Below are positions 43,777-55,884 of a DNA stretch of 64,000 nt, piece by piece. Made by a program: the position numbers and the translations under genes. The first letter of the stretch is position 1. The number at the start of each line of letters is the position of its first letter. Source of the stretch: Apirhabdus apintestini (GTDB lineage: Bacteria; Pseudomonadota; Gammaproteobacteria; Enterobacterales; Enterobacteriaceae). The stretch lies in assembly GCA_033977085.1 (NCBI GenBank), contig CP138906.1, positions 1,488,001-1,552,000 of the forward strand, given 5' to 3'. The notes beneath the pieces are model-generated. The model did no database searches. It was not told the DNA's origin and worked only from the letters and a program-made list of their open reading frames with translations.

Positions 43777-43780
<4 letters not shown>
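42999..43780 (-). pseudogene. istB: IstB helper ATPase, copy B (N-terminal frameshift)
   Basis: As copy A from VDQEWSYMDF onward, with GPSGVGKTH and LLIIDEIGY intact. CCAGCTGGGCTG near 43727 (one base short of CCAGCTGGAGCTG) breaks the frame between VLAEQ and LDSLIGAA. One substitution changes FLEHLL to FPEHLL. Confidence 0.87.
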
Positions 43781-44797
<1,017 letters not shown>

Positions 44798-44911
44798 AAG
44801 CTCCCCTGTATTCAGAGGAGCAGATTAACCCCTGGATCAGTTTTCAACCGCTGGGGTGGATCAGTTTTGCACCGTTGGTAACAATTAGAGTCTATATTTT
44901 CTCTTTTTATT

Positions 44912-44938
44912 AAGCGGTGCCTTTCGGCGCCGCTTTTG
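44912..44938 (+). terminator. Terminator probably belonging to ychH, displaced by the IS
   Basis: AAGCGGTGCC-TTTC-GGCGCCGCTTTT: 9-bp stem with one G-T pair and a T-run, 25 bases after the right end of copy B. Before the insertion it would have lain about 100 bases after ychH. Confidence 0.75.
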
Positions 44939-45168
44939 CAGGCACCCGATCATTGGGGGCTGCAAACATAACGCATAATCCCATGCTTCACATCTTTAAT
45001 AATCAGCTAAATCTTCACTTTTTTACTCATTTCGTGAATGAGAAACGCTGCGGCATTGAGGGCTAACGTTTTTGCGTTTGTCGGCTGAAACGCACGTTCG
45101 GTGGGATCGCGCGATTTAGTGAAGGTTAGCGGAGTGGGATTGATACATATAGCCTGATAGCCAGAGTT

Positions 45169-45194
45169 AAAAAACCCGCCGTAGCGGGTTTTTT
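45169..45194. terminator. Terminator after prs
   Basis: AAAAAACCCGC-CGTA-GCGGGTTTTTT symmetrical hairpin directly following the minus-strand prs stop at 45209. Confidence 0.9.
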
Positions 45195-45208
45195 AACGCG
45201 CTGTTCGA

Positions 45209-46156
45209 TTAGTGATCGAACATAGCGGAGATTGATTCTTCGTTACTGATACGGCGAATCGCTTCGGCCAGCATACCTGAGAGCGTCAGTGTACGTACGT
45301 TTGGCAGCGCTTTAATCTCATCTGAGAGAGGGATGGTGTCGCACACCACGACTTCATCGATCACCGAATTACGCAGGTTGGTCACCGCGTTGCCGGAGAA
45401 AATGGGGTGCGTGGCATAGGCAAAGACGCGTTTAGCTCCGCGTTCTTTTAACGCTTCCGCTGCTTTACACAGCGTACCGCCGGTATCAATCATGTCATCT
45501 ACCAGTACGCAGTCGCGGCCGGCGACGTCACCGATAATGTGCATGACCTGCGCCACGTTAGCGCGCGGGCGACGCTTATCGATAATCGCCATTTCTGTGT
45601 CGTTAAGGAGTTTAGCCACCGCGCGGGCGCGAACCACGCCGCCGATATCGGGTGAAACCACGATCGGATTGTCCAGATCCTGCTGCAGCATATCCTCCAG
45701 CAAAATGGGGCTACCGAAAACATTATCGACCGGTACGTCAAAGAATCCCTGAATCTGTTCCGCGTGCAGGTCCACAGTCAGAACGCGATCGACGCCGACG
45801 CTAGAGAGGAAGTCGGCGACAACTTTCGCGGTGATTGGAACGCGGGCAGAACGCACGCGCCTGTCCTGGCGGGCATAGCCAAAATAGGGAATAACTGCGG
45901 TTATACGGCCTGCTGAAGCACGGCGCAGGGCGTCAATCATGACGACCAGCTCCATCAGGTTATCGTTAGTAGGGGCGCAGGTAGACTGGATAATGAAAAT
46001 ATCGCCACCGCGAACATTTTCATTAATTTGTACACTCACTTCACCGTCGCTAAAACGACCAACGGCGGCGTCTCCAAGGGATGTGTACAGTCGGTTGGCA
46101 ATACGTTGTGCCAATTCCGGGGTGGCGTTACCAGCAAAAAGCTTCATATCAGGCAC
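45209..46156 (-). CDS. prs: Ribose-phosphate pyrophosphokinase Prs
   Basis: Makes PRPP from ribose 5-phosphate and ATP for nucleotide, His, Trp and NAD synthesis; essential. 315 residues from a GTG at 46156 (PDMKLFAGNATPELAQRIAN), the E. coli start; an in-frame upstream ATG at 46174 would add six residues without family support. Flexible-loop YARQDRRVRSARVPI, catalytic VDLHAEQIQGFF and the PRPP loop VDDMIDTGGT are present. Intact. Confidence 0.97.
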   Translation of the reverse strand: MPDMKLFAGNATPELAQRIANRLYTSLGDAAVGRFSDGEVSVQINENVRGGDIFIIQSTCAPTNDNLMELVVMIDALRRASAGRITAVIPYFGYARQDRRVRSARVPITAKVVADFLSSVGVDRVLTVDLHAEQIQGFFDVPVDNVFGSPILLEDMLQQDLDNPIVVSPDIGGVVRARAVAKLLNDTEMAIIDKRRPRANVAQVMHIIGDVAGRDCVLVDDMIDTGGTLCKAAEALKERGAKRVFAYATHPIFSGNAVTNLRNSVIDEVVVCDTIPLSDEIKALPNVRTLTLSGMLAEAIRRISNEESISAMFDH

Positions 46157-46282
46157 GAGAAGAACCTCAGGCATGCGTCCAGTAGCGGATGGCGCTTACC
46201 ACAATTAATGCGGGCGGAGGCGCGCGCCATCCAGGCGGTGTATTAAAGAGCACGATGCAACGTCTGAAACAAGGTGACGCTG

Positions 46283-47149
46283 TCACCAATGCGCAATTTG
46301 CCCGGAAATGATCTTGTGTAGCGCTGACACGTTGGCGCCGCGCGCCACAAAACCCTGCGACCAGTCCGGGGCTTGTTCCAGCACCCGACGGGCAGAGGCT
46401 TCGGTGTCGAATTCAGCAAACACGCAAGCTCCTGTGCCGGTCAGGCGCGACGGCGCGTATTCTAACAGCCAGGAAAGCAGCGCATCAACCTCGCTAAAAC
46501 GTTTTCTTGCGATAACTTCGCAATCGTTGGAGAACTCACAATTCATTAACGTATCCATTGACCGGGCAGGGGTATTGCGAGGTAATTCCGGATCCTGAAA
46601 TATCTGAGGTGTGGATATACTTACGCCAGGATGCAAAACCAAATACCATTTTTCTTGCGGCTCGACGGGGGTAAGCCGTTCACCAATGCCTTCGGCGAAG
46701 GCGGCGTGCCCGTGTACGAACACGGGAACATCGGCGCCCAGCGTCACGCCAAGTTCCGCAAGTTCAGACAGGGCGAGGCCACAGTTCCAAACGGTATTGA
46801 GCGCCAGCAGCGTGGTCGCTGCGTTAGAAGAGCCGCCCCCAAGCCCACCGCCCATCGGCAGGCGTTTTTGTACGCCAAGCGTCGCGCCAGGAATAACAAT
46901 ACCGCGCTGCCGCGACTCCTGCGCTAAAAGTTGTGCCGCGCGCAGAATCAGGTTATCGGCATCCGCTACGCCGGCAATTGACGTATTCAGCATGATTTTT
47001 CCGTCCTGGCGCGGCGCAATGGAAAGCGTATCGCCGTAATCCAGAAACTGAAATAACGTCTGCAATGTGTGGTAGCCGTCGGCGCGCTGCCCGGTAATAT
47101 ATAAAAACAGGTTCAGTTTGGCCGGAGAAGGCCAGTACGAAACGGTCAT
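46283..47149 (-). CDS. ispE: 4-diphosphocytidyl-2-C-methyl-D-erythritol kinase IspE
   Basis: A GHMP kinase of the MEP isoprenoid pathway; essential. 288 residues (E. coli 283). Start SYWPSPAKLNLFLYITGQRADGYH carries the catalytic Lys; the ATP loop PMGGGLGGGSSNAAT is near residue 100 and LTGTGACVFAEF is near 240. Intact. Its ATG overlaps the lolB stop (ATGA), so lolB-ispE is translationally coupled, and prs follows. Confidence 0.96.
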   Translation of the reverse strand: MTVSYWPSPAKLNLFLYITGQRADGYHTLQTLFQFLDYGDTLSIAPRQDGKIMLNTSIAGVADADNLILRAAQLLAQESRQRGIVIPGATLGVQKRLPMGGGLGGGSSNAATTLLALNTVWNCGLALSELAELGVTLGADVPVFVHGHAAFAEGIGERLTPVEPQEKWYLVLHPGVSISTPQIFQDPELPRNTPARSMDTLMNCEFSNDCEVIARKRFSEVDALLSWLLEYAPSRLTGTGACVFAEFDTEASARRVLEQAPDWSQGFVARGANVSALHKIISGQIAHW

Positions 47150-47762
47150 TTAACGATCCAATTTTCCATTTTTAACTTAATGCGCTGTTGCCCGTTATTT
47201 AGCTCCAGAGCTGAAGGAAAATTCGGCTGTACGCTTTCGCTGTATCCGCTGTAGGTAACATCCCAGGTTTTACCGTTCTGACGATAATGGAGCTCACGCA
47301 GGCGATAATGCTCATCAAGGGTGTAATCGGCGGCATCGCCAGGTAAACCCAATATCCACTGGCGCAGACTGTCCAGTGGAATCGGCATACCGGTCATCTG
47401 CTCCAGCATTTTTTCAGCATCCTGTGCCTGATAGCGCTGACCTTTGTTATCTACCAGCTCGGCATCACCCGGGCGGGCGCTAAGCTCAAGCTCCCGACTC
47501 CCCAGAGGGTTGGTGAGTAACAGGCGATATTGACTCTGCCCCGTCTGCTGCCAGAAGAAGTGGGCATAAACTTTTCTTTATCGGAAAGTAGCGCAAAAGC
47601 GCCTCGGGTTTGATACTGCTTTAACGCTTTAACGGCTGCGACATGCTGGCGCCACTGCGGTGCGTCCGGGCTTTTGCCCGGCTGTGCTGGCGGGTGACTC
47701 ATACACGCGGTAAGTAATAGGCTGGCTAGCGGTAACAAACGGGAAGGGCGAAGATTTATCAT
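47146..47762 (-). pseudogene. lolB: Outer-membrane lipoprotein receptor LolB (frame interrupted once)
   Basis: Accepts lipoproteins from LolA and inserts them in the outer membrane; essential in E. coli. Lipobox LLTAC with Cys near residue 20, then RGAFALLSDKEK. The T4 run at 47572-47575 (A4 on the coding strand, needs five) breaks the frame before VYAHFFWQQTGQSQYRLLL and LTNPLGSRELEL; the rest, LEQMTGMPIPLDSLRQWILG to the end KMENWIVK, is in frame. About 205 residues when joined (E. coli 207). Likely a consensus error. Confidence 0.92.
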
Positions 47763-47973
47763 GGCGGCGGCTTAAATCCTTGAGATGCGTCAATGGTATA
47801 ACTTTTCATACTGGCGCGCTGGCGGGAAGTCGTCAATGGTGAAATTATCCTGAAAAACTATCTGTAAGGTATCTTCTATTGCTATGAAAAAGGCGGTTCC
47901 CTTTTATTGCACGCATGCATCCTGTATTATGTGAGCAGAAATCCTTATCAAGACCGGTATTACTCCCGCACCC

Positions 47974-49230
47974 ATGACGCTATTAGCCCTCGGTATTAAT
48001 CATAAAACGGCGCCGGTATCACTGCGAGAACGCGTGACGTTTTCGTCCGATGTGCTTGACTGTGCGCTGGACAGCCTGCTGTCGCAGCCGATGGTGCAGG
48101 GAGGCGTCGTGCTTTCAACCTGTAATCGTACGGAATTGTATCTTAGCGTGGAGCAGCAGGAGAACCTGCGTGAAACGCTGATGCGCTGGCTGTGCGATTT
48201 TCACGGCCTGAATGAGCAGGATGTGCGTAATAGCCTTTACTGGCATGAAGACAACGACGCGGTGAGCCATCTGATGCGCGTTGCCAGCGGGCTTGACTCT
48301 ATGGTGCTCGGCGAGCCGCAAATCCTGGGGCAGGTTAAAAGGCGTTTGCCGACTCCACGCGCGGGCATCTTCACGTCAGCGAACTGGAGCGCATGTTCCA
48401 GAAGTCTTTTTCCGTCGCAAAGCGGATACGCACTGAAACAGAAATTGGCGCCAGCGCCGTTTCTGTTGCCTTTGCCGCCTGTACGCTGGCGCGTCAAATA
48501 TTCGAATCTCTTAGCGAAGTAACGGTGCTGCTCATTGGTGCGGGAGAGACGATTGAACTTGTAGCCCGCCATTTACGCGAACATAACGTCAGCCGCATGA
48601 TTATTGCTAACCGCACTCAGGCGCGGGCGCGGGCGCTTGCCGATGAGGTCGGCGCTGAAGTCATCGGTCTTGGCGATATTAATGAGCGTTTGCAGGAAGC
48701 CGATATCATAATTAGCTCTACCGCAAGCCCGCTACCCATTGTAGGTAAGGGCATGGTGGAACGCGCGCTAAAGGCTCGTCGTAATCAACCTATGCTGTTA
48801 GTCGATATCGCCGTCCCGCGCGACGTCGAACCCGAGGTCGGTAAGCTTGCGAATGCGTATTTATACGGCGTTGACGATCTGCAGGCGATTATTCAACATA
48901 ATATGGCTCAGCGCCAGGCAGCCGCAGTGCAGGCAGAAACTATCGTCGCGCAGGAAACCCGCGAGTTTATGGCGTGGCTGCGAGCGCAAAGTGTAAATGA
49001 AACCATACGCGACTACCGAAGCCAGGCAGAGCAAATTCGCGACGATCTGTTATCCAAAGCGCGGGCCACTCTGCAGCAAGGTGCTGATGCCGAATCCGTG
49101 CTTCAGGAACTGTCCCGGAAATTAACCAATAAACTGATTCACGCCCCTACCAAATCATTGCAGCAGGCTGCTCGCGACGGTGACGATGAGCGGCTGCATG
49201 ATTCTGCGCAACAGCCTTGGGCTGGATTAG
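47974..49230 (+). pseudogene. hemA: Glutamyl-tRNA reductase HemA (frame interrupted twice)
   Basis: First step of tetrapyrrole synthesis by the C5 pathway, reducing glutamyl-tRNA with NADPH; essential for haem. Active-site Cys in VVLSTCNRTELY (residue 50), the GVVLGEPQILGQVK-type region, the NADPH fold LLIGAGETIELVARHL and the C-terminal dimerisation helix. Breaks: A4 at 48337-48340 (needs five; KKAFADS) and near 49195-49200, after which the frame reads ILRNSLGLD and stops at 49230, matching the E. coli end. Divergent from lolB and first gene of hemA-prfA-prmC. Confidence 0.93.
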
Positions 49231-49271
49231 CAGATCCTATTCTTATCTAGTCAAAGGTAACGTTAACACCT

Positions 49272-50354
49272 ATGAAGCCTTCTATTGTTGCCAAACTGGA
49301 AGCTCTGCAAGAGCGTCACGAAGAGGTACAGGCGCTGCTGGGCGAAGCCGATATTATTGCGGACCAGGAGCGCTTTCGCGCACTTTCTCGCGAGTATGCG
49401 CAGTTAAGTGATGTATCTCGCTGCTTTTTGCAGTGGCAGCAAACCCGCAGCGATATTGAAACCGCACACACGCTGTTGGATGACCCGGAAATGCGCGATA
49501 TGGCGCAAGAGGAACTGACGGCGGCGCAGGCGCAGGAAACCCTGCTTGAGCAACAACTGCAAGTTTTGCTCCTGCCGCGCGATCCCGATGATGAGCGTAA
49601 TGCGTTCCTGGAAGTGCGCGCCGGCACGGGCGGCGATGAAGCAGCGCTTTTTGCCGGCGATCTCTTTCGTATGTATAGCCGCTATGCGGAAAGCCGTCGC
49701 TGGCGTGTAGAAATTATGAGCATGAATGAAGGCGAGCACGGCGGTTATAAAGAAATTATCGCCAAGATTAGCGGTGAGGGCGTATACGGGCGGCTGAAGT
49801 TTGAGTCTGGCGGTCATCGCGTGCAGCGAGTGCCTGCGACTGAGTCGCAGGGGCGTATTCATACCTCTGCCTGCACGGTAGCGGTAATGCCTGAATTGCC
49901 TGAAGCTGAATTGCCGGATATTAATCCGGCGGATTTACGTATCGATACCTTCCGCTCTTCAGGCGCGGGCGGGCAGCACGTCAATACCACTGATTCTGCT
50001 ATCCGCATTACACACTTGCCTACAGGCATTGTTGTCGAGTGCCAGGATGAGCGTTCTCAGCATAAAAACAAAGCGAAGGCGCTGGCGGTGCTCGGTGCGC
50101 GCATCCGCGCGGCGGAGGTGGCGAAGCGGCAGCAGGCAGAGGCCTCTACGCGTCGTAACCTGCTTGGCAGCGGCGATCGCAGCGATCGTAATCGGACATA
50201 TAATTTTCCCCAGGGCGGGTAACCGATCATCGTATTAACCTGACGCTATACCGGTTAGATGAAGCGATGGGAAGGCAAACTGGATATGCTGATAGAGCCT
50301 ATTGTGCAGGAGTATCAGGCCGATCAGCTGGCGGCGCTGGCCGGTCAGGAGTAA
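49272..50354 (+). pseudogene. prfA: Peptide chain release factor 1 (frame interrupted twice near the 3' end)
   Basis: Terminates translation at UAA and UAG; essential. The PAT tripeptide that reads the stop codon is in QRVPATESQGR and the peptidyl-release GGQ is in SSGAGGQHVNT. Breaks: GGG at 50213-50215 (needs four; FPQGRVTDHRINLTLYR region) and GGG at 50269-50271 (one too many; DEAMEGKLD). With both corrected it ends QLAALAGQE with a TAATG overlap to prmC, about 360 aa as in E. coli. A deletion and an insertion within 60 bases in this gene look like read error. Confidence 0.94.
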
Positions 50355-51196
50355 TGGATTATCAATCCTGGCTGCGTCAGGCGGCGCAGCGGCTGACGCA
50401 CAGCGACAGTCCCCGACGCGATGCGGAGATACTGCTGGCGCATGTGTCGGGAAAGGCGCGCACTTTCATTCTGGCGTTCGGAGAGACGGTACTTAAGCCT
50501 GACGATCTTGCGCTGCTGGAGGCGTTACTCATCCGGCGGGAAGCCGGAGAGCCCGTTGCGTATTTAACCGGTGAGCGCGAATTTTGGTCGCTGCCGCTAA
50601 GCGTTTCGCCAGCCACGCTTATTCCGCGTCCGGATACCGAGTGTCTGGTTGAACAGGCGCTATTGCGCCTGCCCGCGCGCCCTTGTCGTATTCTGGAGCC
50701 AGGGACCGGCACTGGCGCAATTGCGCTGGCGTTAGCCAGCGAACGTCCGGACTGTGCGATTTTGGCCTGCGATCGGGTTCCTGAAGCGGTAGCGCTGGCG
50801 CGGCATAATGCCCACAAACTTGGGCTAAACAATGTTCAGGTTATTCAGAGCGACTGGTTTAGCGCCATTAGCCAAAGCGACTTTGATCTGGTGATTAGCA
50901 ATCCGCCGTATATTGACGCTCGCGATCGGCACCTGACGTTAGGCGATGTGCGCTTTGAGCCGCACAGCGCTTTGGTTGCCGCGGAAGAAGGGCTTGCGGA
51001 TTTACGCGTGCTGATTGATGAAGCCAGAGCGTATCTAAAGTCAGGCGGCTGGTTGCTTTTGGAACACGGCTGGACTCAGGGGAAAGCGGTGCGCGCGTTA
51101 TTTCGGCAGGCGGGATATGAGCAGGTAGAAACTTATCGCGACTATGGCCACAATGAGCGCCTGAGTATCGGGCAATTTAGGTTTCAACAGAGGTAG
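50354..51196 (+). CDS. prmC: Release factor glutamine methyltransferase PrmC
   Basis: N5-methylates the Gln of the GGQ motif of RF1 and RF2. 280 residues (E. coli 277). I chose the ATG at 50354 (MDYQSWLRQAAQRL) that overlaps the prfA stop, giving the family start. SAM-binding LEPGTGTGAIALALA near residue 115 and the catalytic NPPY in VISNPPYID near 183. Intact, directly coupled to its substrate gene prfA. Confidence 0.96.
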   Translation: MDYQSWLRQAAQRLTHSDSPRRDAEILLAHVSGKARTFILAFGETVLKPDDLALLEALLIRREAGEPVAYLTGEREFWSLPLSVSPATLIPRPDTECLVEQALLRLPARPCRILEPGTGTGAIALALASERPDCAILACDRVPEAVALARHNAHKLGLNNVQVIQSDWFSAISQSDFDLVISNPPYIDARDRHLTLGDVRFEPHSALVAAEEGLADLRVLIDEARAYLKSGGWLLLEHGWTQGKAVRALFRQAGYEQVETYRDYGHNERLSIGQFRFQQR

Positions 51197-51199
51197 AAT

Positions 51200-51589
51200 A
51201 TGGGCGCATATGCGGCGATTAAACATCTGCATATCCTGACCGTGGTAATTTCAGTTTCACTTTTCGTGCTGCGCTATTGGTGGCAGTATCGCGCTTCGCC
51301 CGTCGGACAAAAGCGCTGGGTGCGCATTGTGCCACATATCAATGATACCGTTTTGCTGTTAAGCGGCGCGGCGTTGATGACAATTGCGCGCTTTTGGCCG
51401 TTTACGCCGCAGGGGGCGTGGCTGACTGAAAAACTGTTTGGCGTTATTATCTACATCGTTTTGGGCTTTATTGCGCTGGGGCGACGCCCGCGCAGTCAGC
51501 AAATCCGCTGGTTCGCGTTTCTGCTGGGATTGGTGGTGTTGTACGTCATCATTAAGCTCGCCACCACAAAAATACCGTTACTGGGGTAA
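51200..51589 (+). CDS. sirB2: SirB2 family membrane protein
   Basis: 129 residues with four hydrophobic segments, e.g. ILTVVISVSLFVLRYWW and FAFLLGLVVLYVIIKLA. Full-length match to the E. coli and Salmonella SirB2 family, whose function is not established. Intact, three bases after prmC and two before sirB1, so part of the hemA-kdsA operon. Confidence 0.93.
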   Translation: MGAYAAIKHLHILTVVISVSLFVLRYWWQYRASPVGQKRWVRIVPHINDTVLLLSGAALMTIARFWPFTPQGAWLTEKLFGVIIYIVLGFIALGRRPRSQQIRWFAFLLGLVVLYVIIKLATTKIPLLG

Positions 51590-51591
51590 GT

Positions 51592-52400
51592 ATGGAGTCG
51601 TTGGCCGATTTCGAATTCAATCAGGCGCCGCTGTGCGAGGGCATGATTTTAGTTTCTCAGCTTATTCGTGAGGATTTTCCGACACAGCACGTTCGTAGCC
51701 AGCTTGAACAATTAGCGCGGCTCGCCAGGGAAGAGATCTGTGAAGGATTACATCATGATGTTCAACTGGAGAAACTGTTGGCGCTGTTTTACGGCGAATG
51801 GGGCTTTCGCGATGCAGACGGCGTTTATCGTCTTTCCGATGCGCTCTGGCTCGATGAAGTCCTGAAAAACGGCAGGGCAGCGCTGTGTCGCTGGGGGCTA
51901 TTTTGCTGTGGGTGGCAGAACGTCTGGGGATCCCGCTTATGCCGGTTATTTTTCCGACTCAGCTTATCCTGCGCGCAGACTGGATGGACGGCGAGATGTG
52001 GCTAATTAATCCATTTAACGGCGATACGCTGGATGAGCATACGCTTGAAGTGTGGCTTAAAGGGAATATTGGGCCTGCGGCACAGCTTTACGATGAAGAT
52101 TTAGATGAAACGGACAATGCGGGCGTTATTCGTAAACTTCTGGATACGCTGAAAACGTCGTTAATGGAAGAGCAGCAAATGGAAATGGCGCTGCGAGCCA
52201 GCGAAGTTTTATTGCAATTTAACCCGGAAGATCCGTATGAAATTCGCGATCGCGGTTTGATTTACGCGCAGCTTGACTGTGAGCATGTTGCGCTCAGTGA
52301 CTTAAGCTATTTTGTTGAGCACTGCCCGGAAGATCCTATCAGCGAAATGATTAAAGCGCAGATACATTCTATTTCACATAAACAGATTACGCTGCACTAA
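51592..52400 (+). pseudogene. sirB1: SirB1 family (transglutaminase-like/TPR) protein (frame interrupted once)
   Basis: A conserved operon member of unknown function, with a transglutaminase-like N-terminal region (EFNQAPLCEGMILVSQLI, YGEWGFRDADGVYRLSDALWLDEVL) and a TPR-like C-terminus (LLQFNPEDPYEIRDRGLIYAQL). A C lost near 51870 (AACGGC, needs AACCGGC) shifts the frame before SLGAILLWVAERLGIPLMPVI. Otherwise 269 residues as in E. coli. Confidence 0.91.
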
Positions 52401-52446
52401 GCAGCCGGGCGCGGCCCGTTTCCAATTTGATCAGTAAGGCGGACGT

Positions 52447-53299
52447 ATGAAACAGAAAGTGGTTAGCATTGGCGACATTCAGGTGGCGAACGACCTGCCA
52501 TTTGTGCTGTTTGGCGGCATGAATGTACTTGAATCACGTGAACTGGCAATGCGAGTTTGCGAGCATTATGTCAATGTGACGGACAAGCTGGGAATACCTT
52601 ACGTATTTAAGGCGTCTTTTGATAAGGCTAACCGTTCTTCTATTCACTCATACCGCGGCCCGGGTCTGGAAGAGGGGCTAAAAATCTTTCAGGCGCTAAA
52701 AGACGCTTTCGGCGTCAAAATTATTACAGATGTTCATGAGCCGCAGCAGGCAGCGCCGGTGGCAGAAGTCGTCGATGTTATCCAGCTCCCCGCTTTTCTC
52801 GCGCGCCAAACCGACCTGGTGGAAGCCATGGCAAAAACCGGGGCGGTGATAAACGTGAAGAAGCCTCAGTTCGTCAGCCCCGGTCAAATGGGTAACATCG
52901 TGGATAAATTCCATGAGGGCGGTAATGACAAGGTGATTCTGTGCGATCGCGGTAGTAACTTCGGCTATGACAACTTGGTGGTTGATATGCTGGGCTTTGG
53001 CGTGATGAAAAAGCGACCCACAATGCGCCGGTTATTTTTGACGTCACTCATGCGCTGCAGTGCCGGGATCCGTTTGGCGAAGCGTCCGGTGGCCGCCGCG
53101 CCCAGGTAGGGAGCTGGCGCGTGCCGGTATGGCCGTTGGCATTGCCGGGCTGTTTATCGAAGCGCATCCCGATCCATTACACGCGAAATGTGACGGTCCT
53201 TCCGCGCTGCCGCTGGATAAACTGGAGCCATTCCTGCTACAAATGAAAGCGATTGACGATCTGGTAAAAAGCTTTCCGGCACTGGATACCAGCAGCTAA
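52447..53299 (+). pseudogene. kdsA: KDO-8-phosphate synthase KdsA (frame interrupted twice)
   Basis: Condenses PEP with arabinose 5-phosphate for lipopolysaccharide inner core; essential. FVLFGGMNVLESRELAMRV, YVFKASFDKANRSS, VKKPQFVSPGQMGNI and LCDRGSNFGYDNLVVDM are intact. Breaks: A5 at 53008-53012 (needs six; MKKATHNAPVIFDVTHALQ) and GGG at 53109-53111 (needs four; before ELARAGMAVGIAGLFIEAHP). Full length 284 aa in E. coli. Last gene of the operon, followed by a strong terminator. Confidence 0.94.
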
Positions 53300-53326
53300 C
53301 CCTGGCCGATATGCGTTGCCAAAATG

Positions 53327-53350
53327 AAAAGGAGCCGATGGCTCCTTTTT
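53327..53350 (+). terminator. Intrinsic terminator after kdsA
   Basis: AAAAGGAGCC-GAT-GGCTCCTTTTT, about 30 bases after the kdsA stop; ends the hemA-kdsA operon. The third IS copy begins 200 bases later. Confidence 0.92.
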
Positions 53351-53639
53351 GCTGTTCCATGCAAAGGCCACAGCCGCAGCCTGATGCTGGCTAACTTTGT
53401 TAAAGGCTGGCCTGAACGAACTCTGACTGCCTTCCTGGTAACGGATGATATTCATTGAATAAATTTTAATGAACGTGCCTGCCTGATGGCATGACCTGAT
53501 TTATGACGCCTGGGGTTTACTTCACTGGCTGTTAAACCCGTGATGGACTGTAAGTGTTACCAACGGTGCAAAACTGATCCACCCCAGCGGTTGAAAACTG
53601 ATCCAGGGTTAATCTGCTCCTCTGAATACAGGGGAGCTT

Positions 53640-54658
<1,019 letters not shown>

Positions 54659-54662
<4 letters not shown>

Positions 54663-55441
54663 TGGTCGAACTACAACATCAACGGCTGATGGTGCTTGCT
54701 GAACAGCCCAGCTGGACAGCCTTATCGGCGCGGCGCCGGCACTGTCGCAACAGGCAGTGGATCAGGAATGGAGCTATATGGACTTCCTGGAGCACCTGCT
54801 ACATGAGGAGAAACTGGCCCGGCATCAGCGTAAACAGGCGATGTACACGCGGATGGCAGCCTTCCCGGCGGTGAAGACGTTCGAGGAATACGACTTCACC
54901 TTCGCCACCGGCGCACCTCAGAAGCAAATCCAGTCGCTGCGTTCCCTGAGCTTCATCGAACGTAACGAAAACATCGTGTTGCTGGGCCCCTCGGGCGTGG
55001 GGAAAACACATCTGGCGATAGCCATGGGCTACGAGGCAGTACGGGCGGGCATCAAGGTTCGCTTCACAACAGCAGCGGACCTGCTGTTACAGCTCGTCGA
55101 CTTCCCAGCGTCAGGGGCGTTACAAAACGACACTCAATCGCGGTGTCATGGCCCCCAAACTGCTCATCATCGACGAAATAGGCTATCTGCCGTTCAGCCA
55201 GGAAGAGGCAAAGCTGTTCTTCCAGGTCATTGCCAAACGTTACGAAAAGAGCGCGATGATCCTGACCTCTAACCTGCCGTTCGGGCAGTGGGACCAGACG
55301 TTCGCGGGTGATGCAGCCCTGACATCGGCAATGCTGGACCGGATCTTACATCACTCACACGTAGTCCAGATAAAAGGAGAGAGCTATCGACTGAAGCAGA
55401 AACGAAAGGCCGGGGTTATAGCGGAAGCTAATCCTGAGTAA
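54659..55441 (+). pseudogene. istB: IstB helper ATPase, copy C (two frameshifts)
   Basis: The N-terminal break is identical to copy B. A second break, an inserted C in CAGCTCGTCGAC near 55096, splits the ATPase between LLLQL and STSQRQGRYKTTL. Walker A GPSGVGKTH is before it and LLIIDEIGY after it. Confidence 0.87.
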
Positions 55442-55514
55442 GCAAGGTGGATCAATATTAGACCGTTGGTGGTGACGGTAAGTGGATCACTTTTTACCCG
55501 TTGTTGACAGTAAG

Positions 55515-55884
55515 AAGATACCGGGTAATTAGCATAACCTTGACGGCTGTCGTACCCGTAGCGCTTCGGGGGCATGTATAGGTAATAAGGTGATGATATA
55601 TTCGGCCCATTTGCCAGGCTCGGCTAATATTTCTTAACCTCGGAACCCATCTATATCAGTGCGGCGGTTCTTCGTTTATTTAGCTCTGGCTTTTTGCATG
55701 TTAAAAAAACAGAGGGTTGGATTAAAGATATGTAGTGACAACGTCACGCGCAATAGTGTGTGGATTGTTGGTAAAACCATGGGGCAAACCAGTAAGGTAC
55801 TCAAATAGTCAGAAGCCATATCGGCTGTAGCAAAGGCAAGGGGCGACCTCCACGCGGTAGCGGGAGGTCTGGAGCAATAATTCG
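55515..55884. other. Interval between IS copy C and chaA
   Basis: About 370 bases without a gene. Contains a 7-bp inverted repeat GACCTCC/GGAGGTC at 55845-55869, placed where a chaA terminator is expected but without a T-run. In E. coli the kdsA-chaA gap carries ldr/rdl toxin-antitoxin repeats; I do not see them here. Confidence 0.5.

Noticed and set aside
49272..50354. Programmed ribosomal frameshifting in the release-factor gene
   Set aside because: Programmed frameshifting is a property of prfB (RF2), at an in-frame UGA near its start. This is prfA, and the shifts are at G-runs near the 3' end.
55515..55884. ldr/rdl type I toxin-antitoxin repeats, as in the E. coli kdsA-chaA gap
   Set aside because: No short Ldr-like reading frame or long direct repeats are visible.
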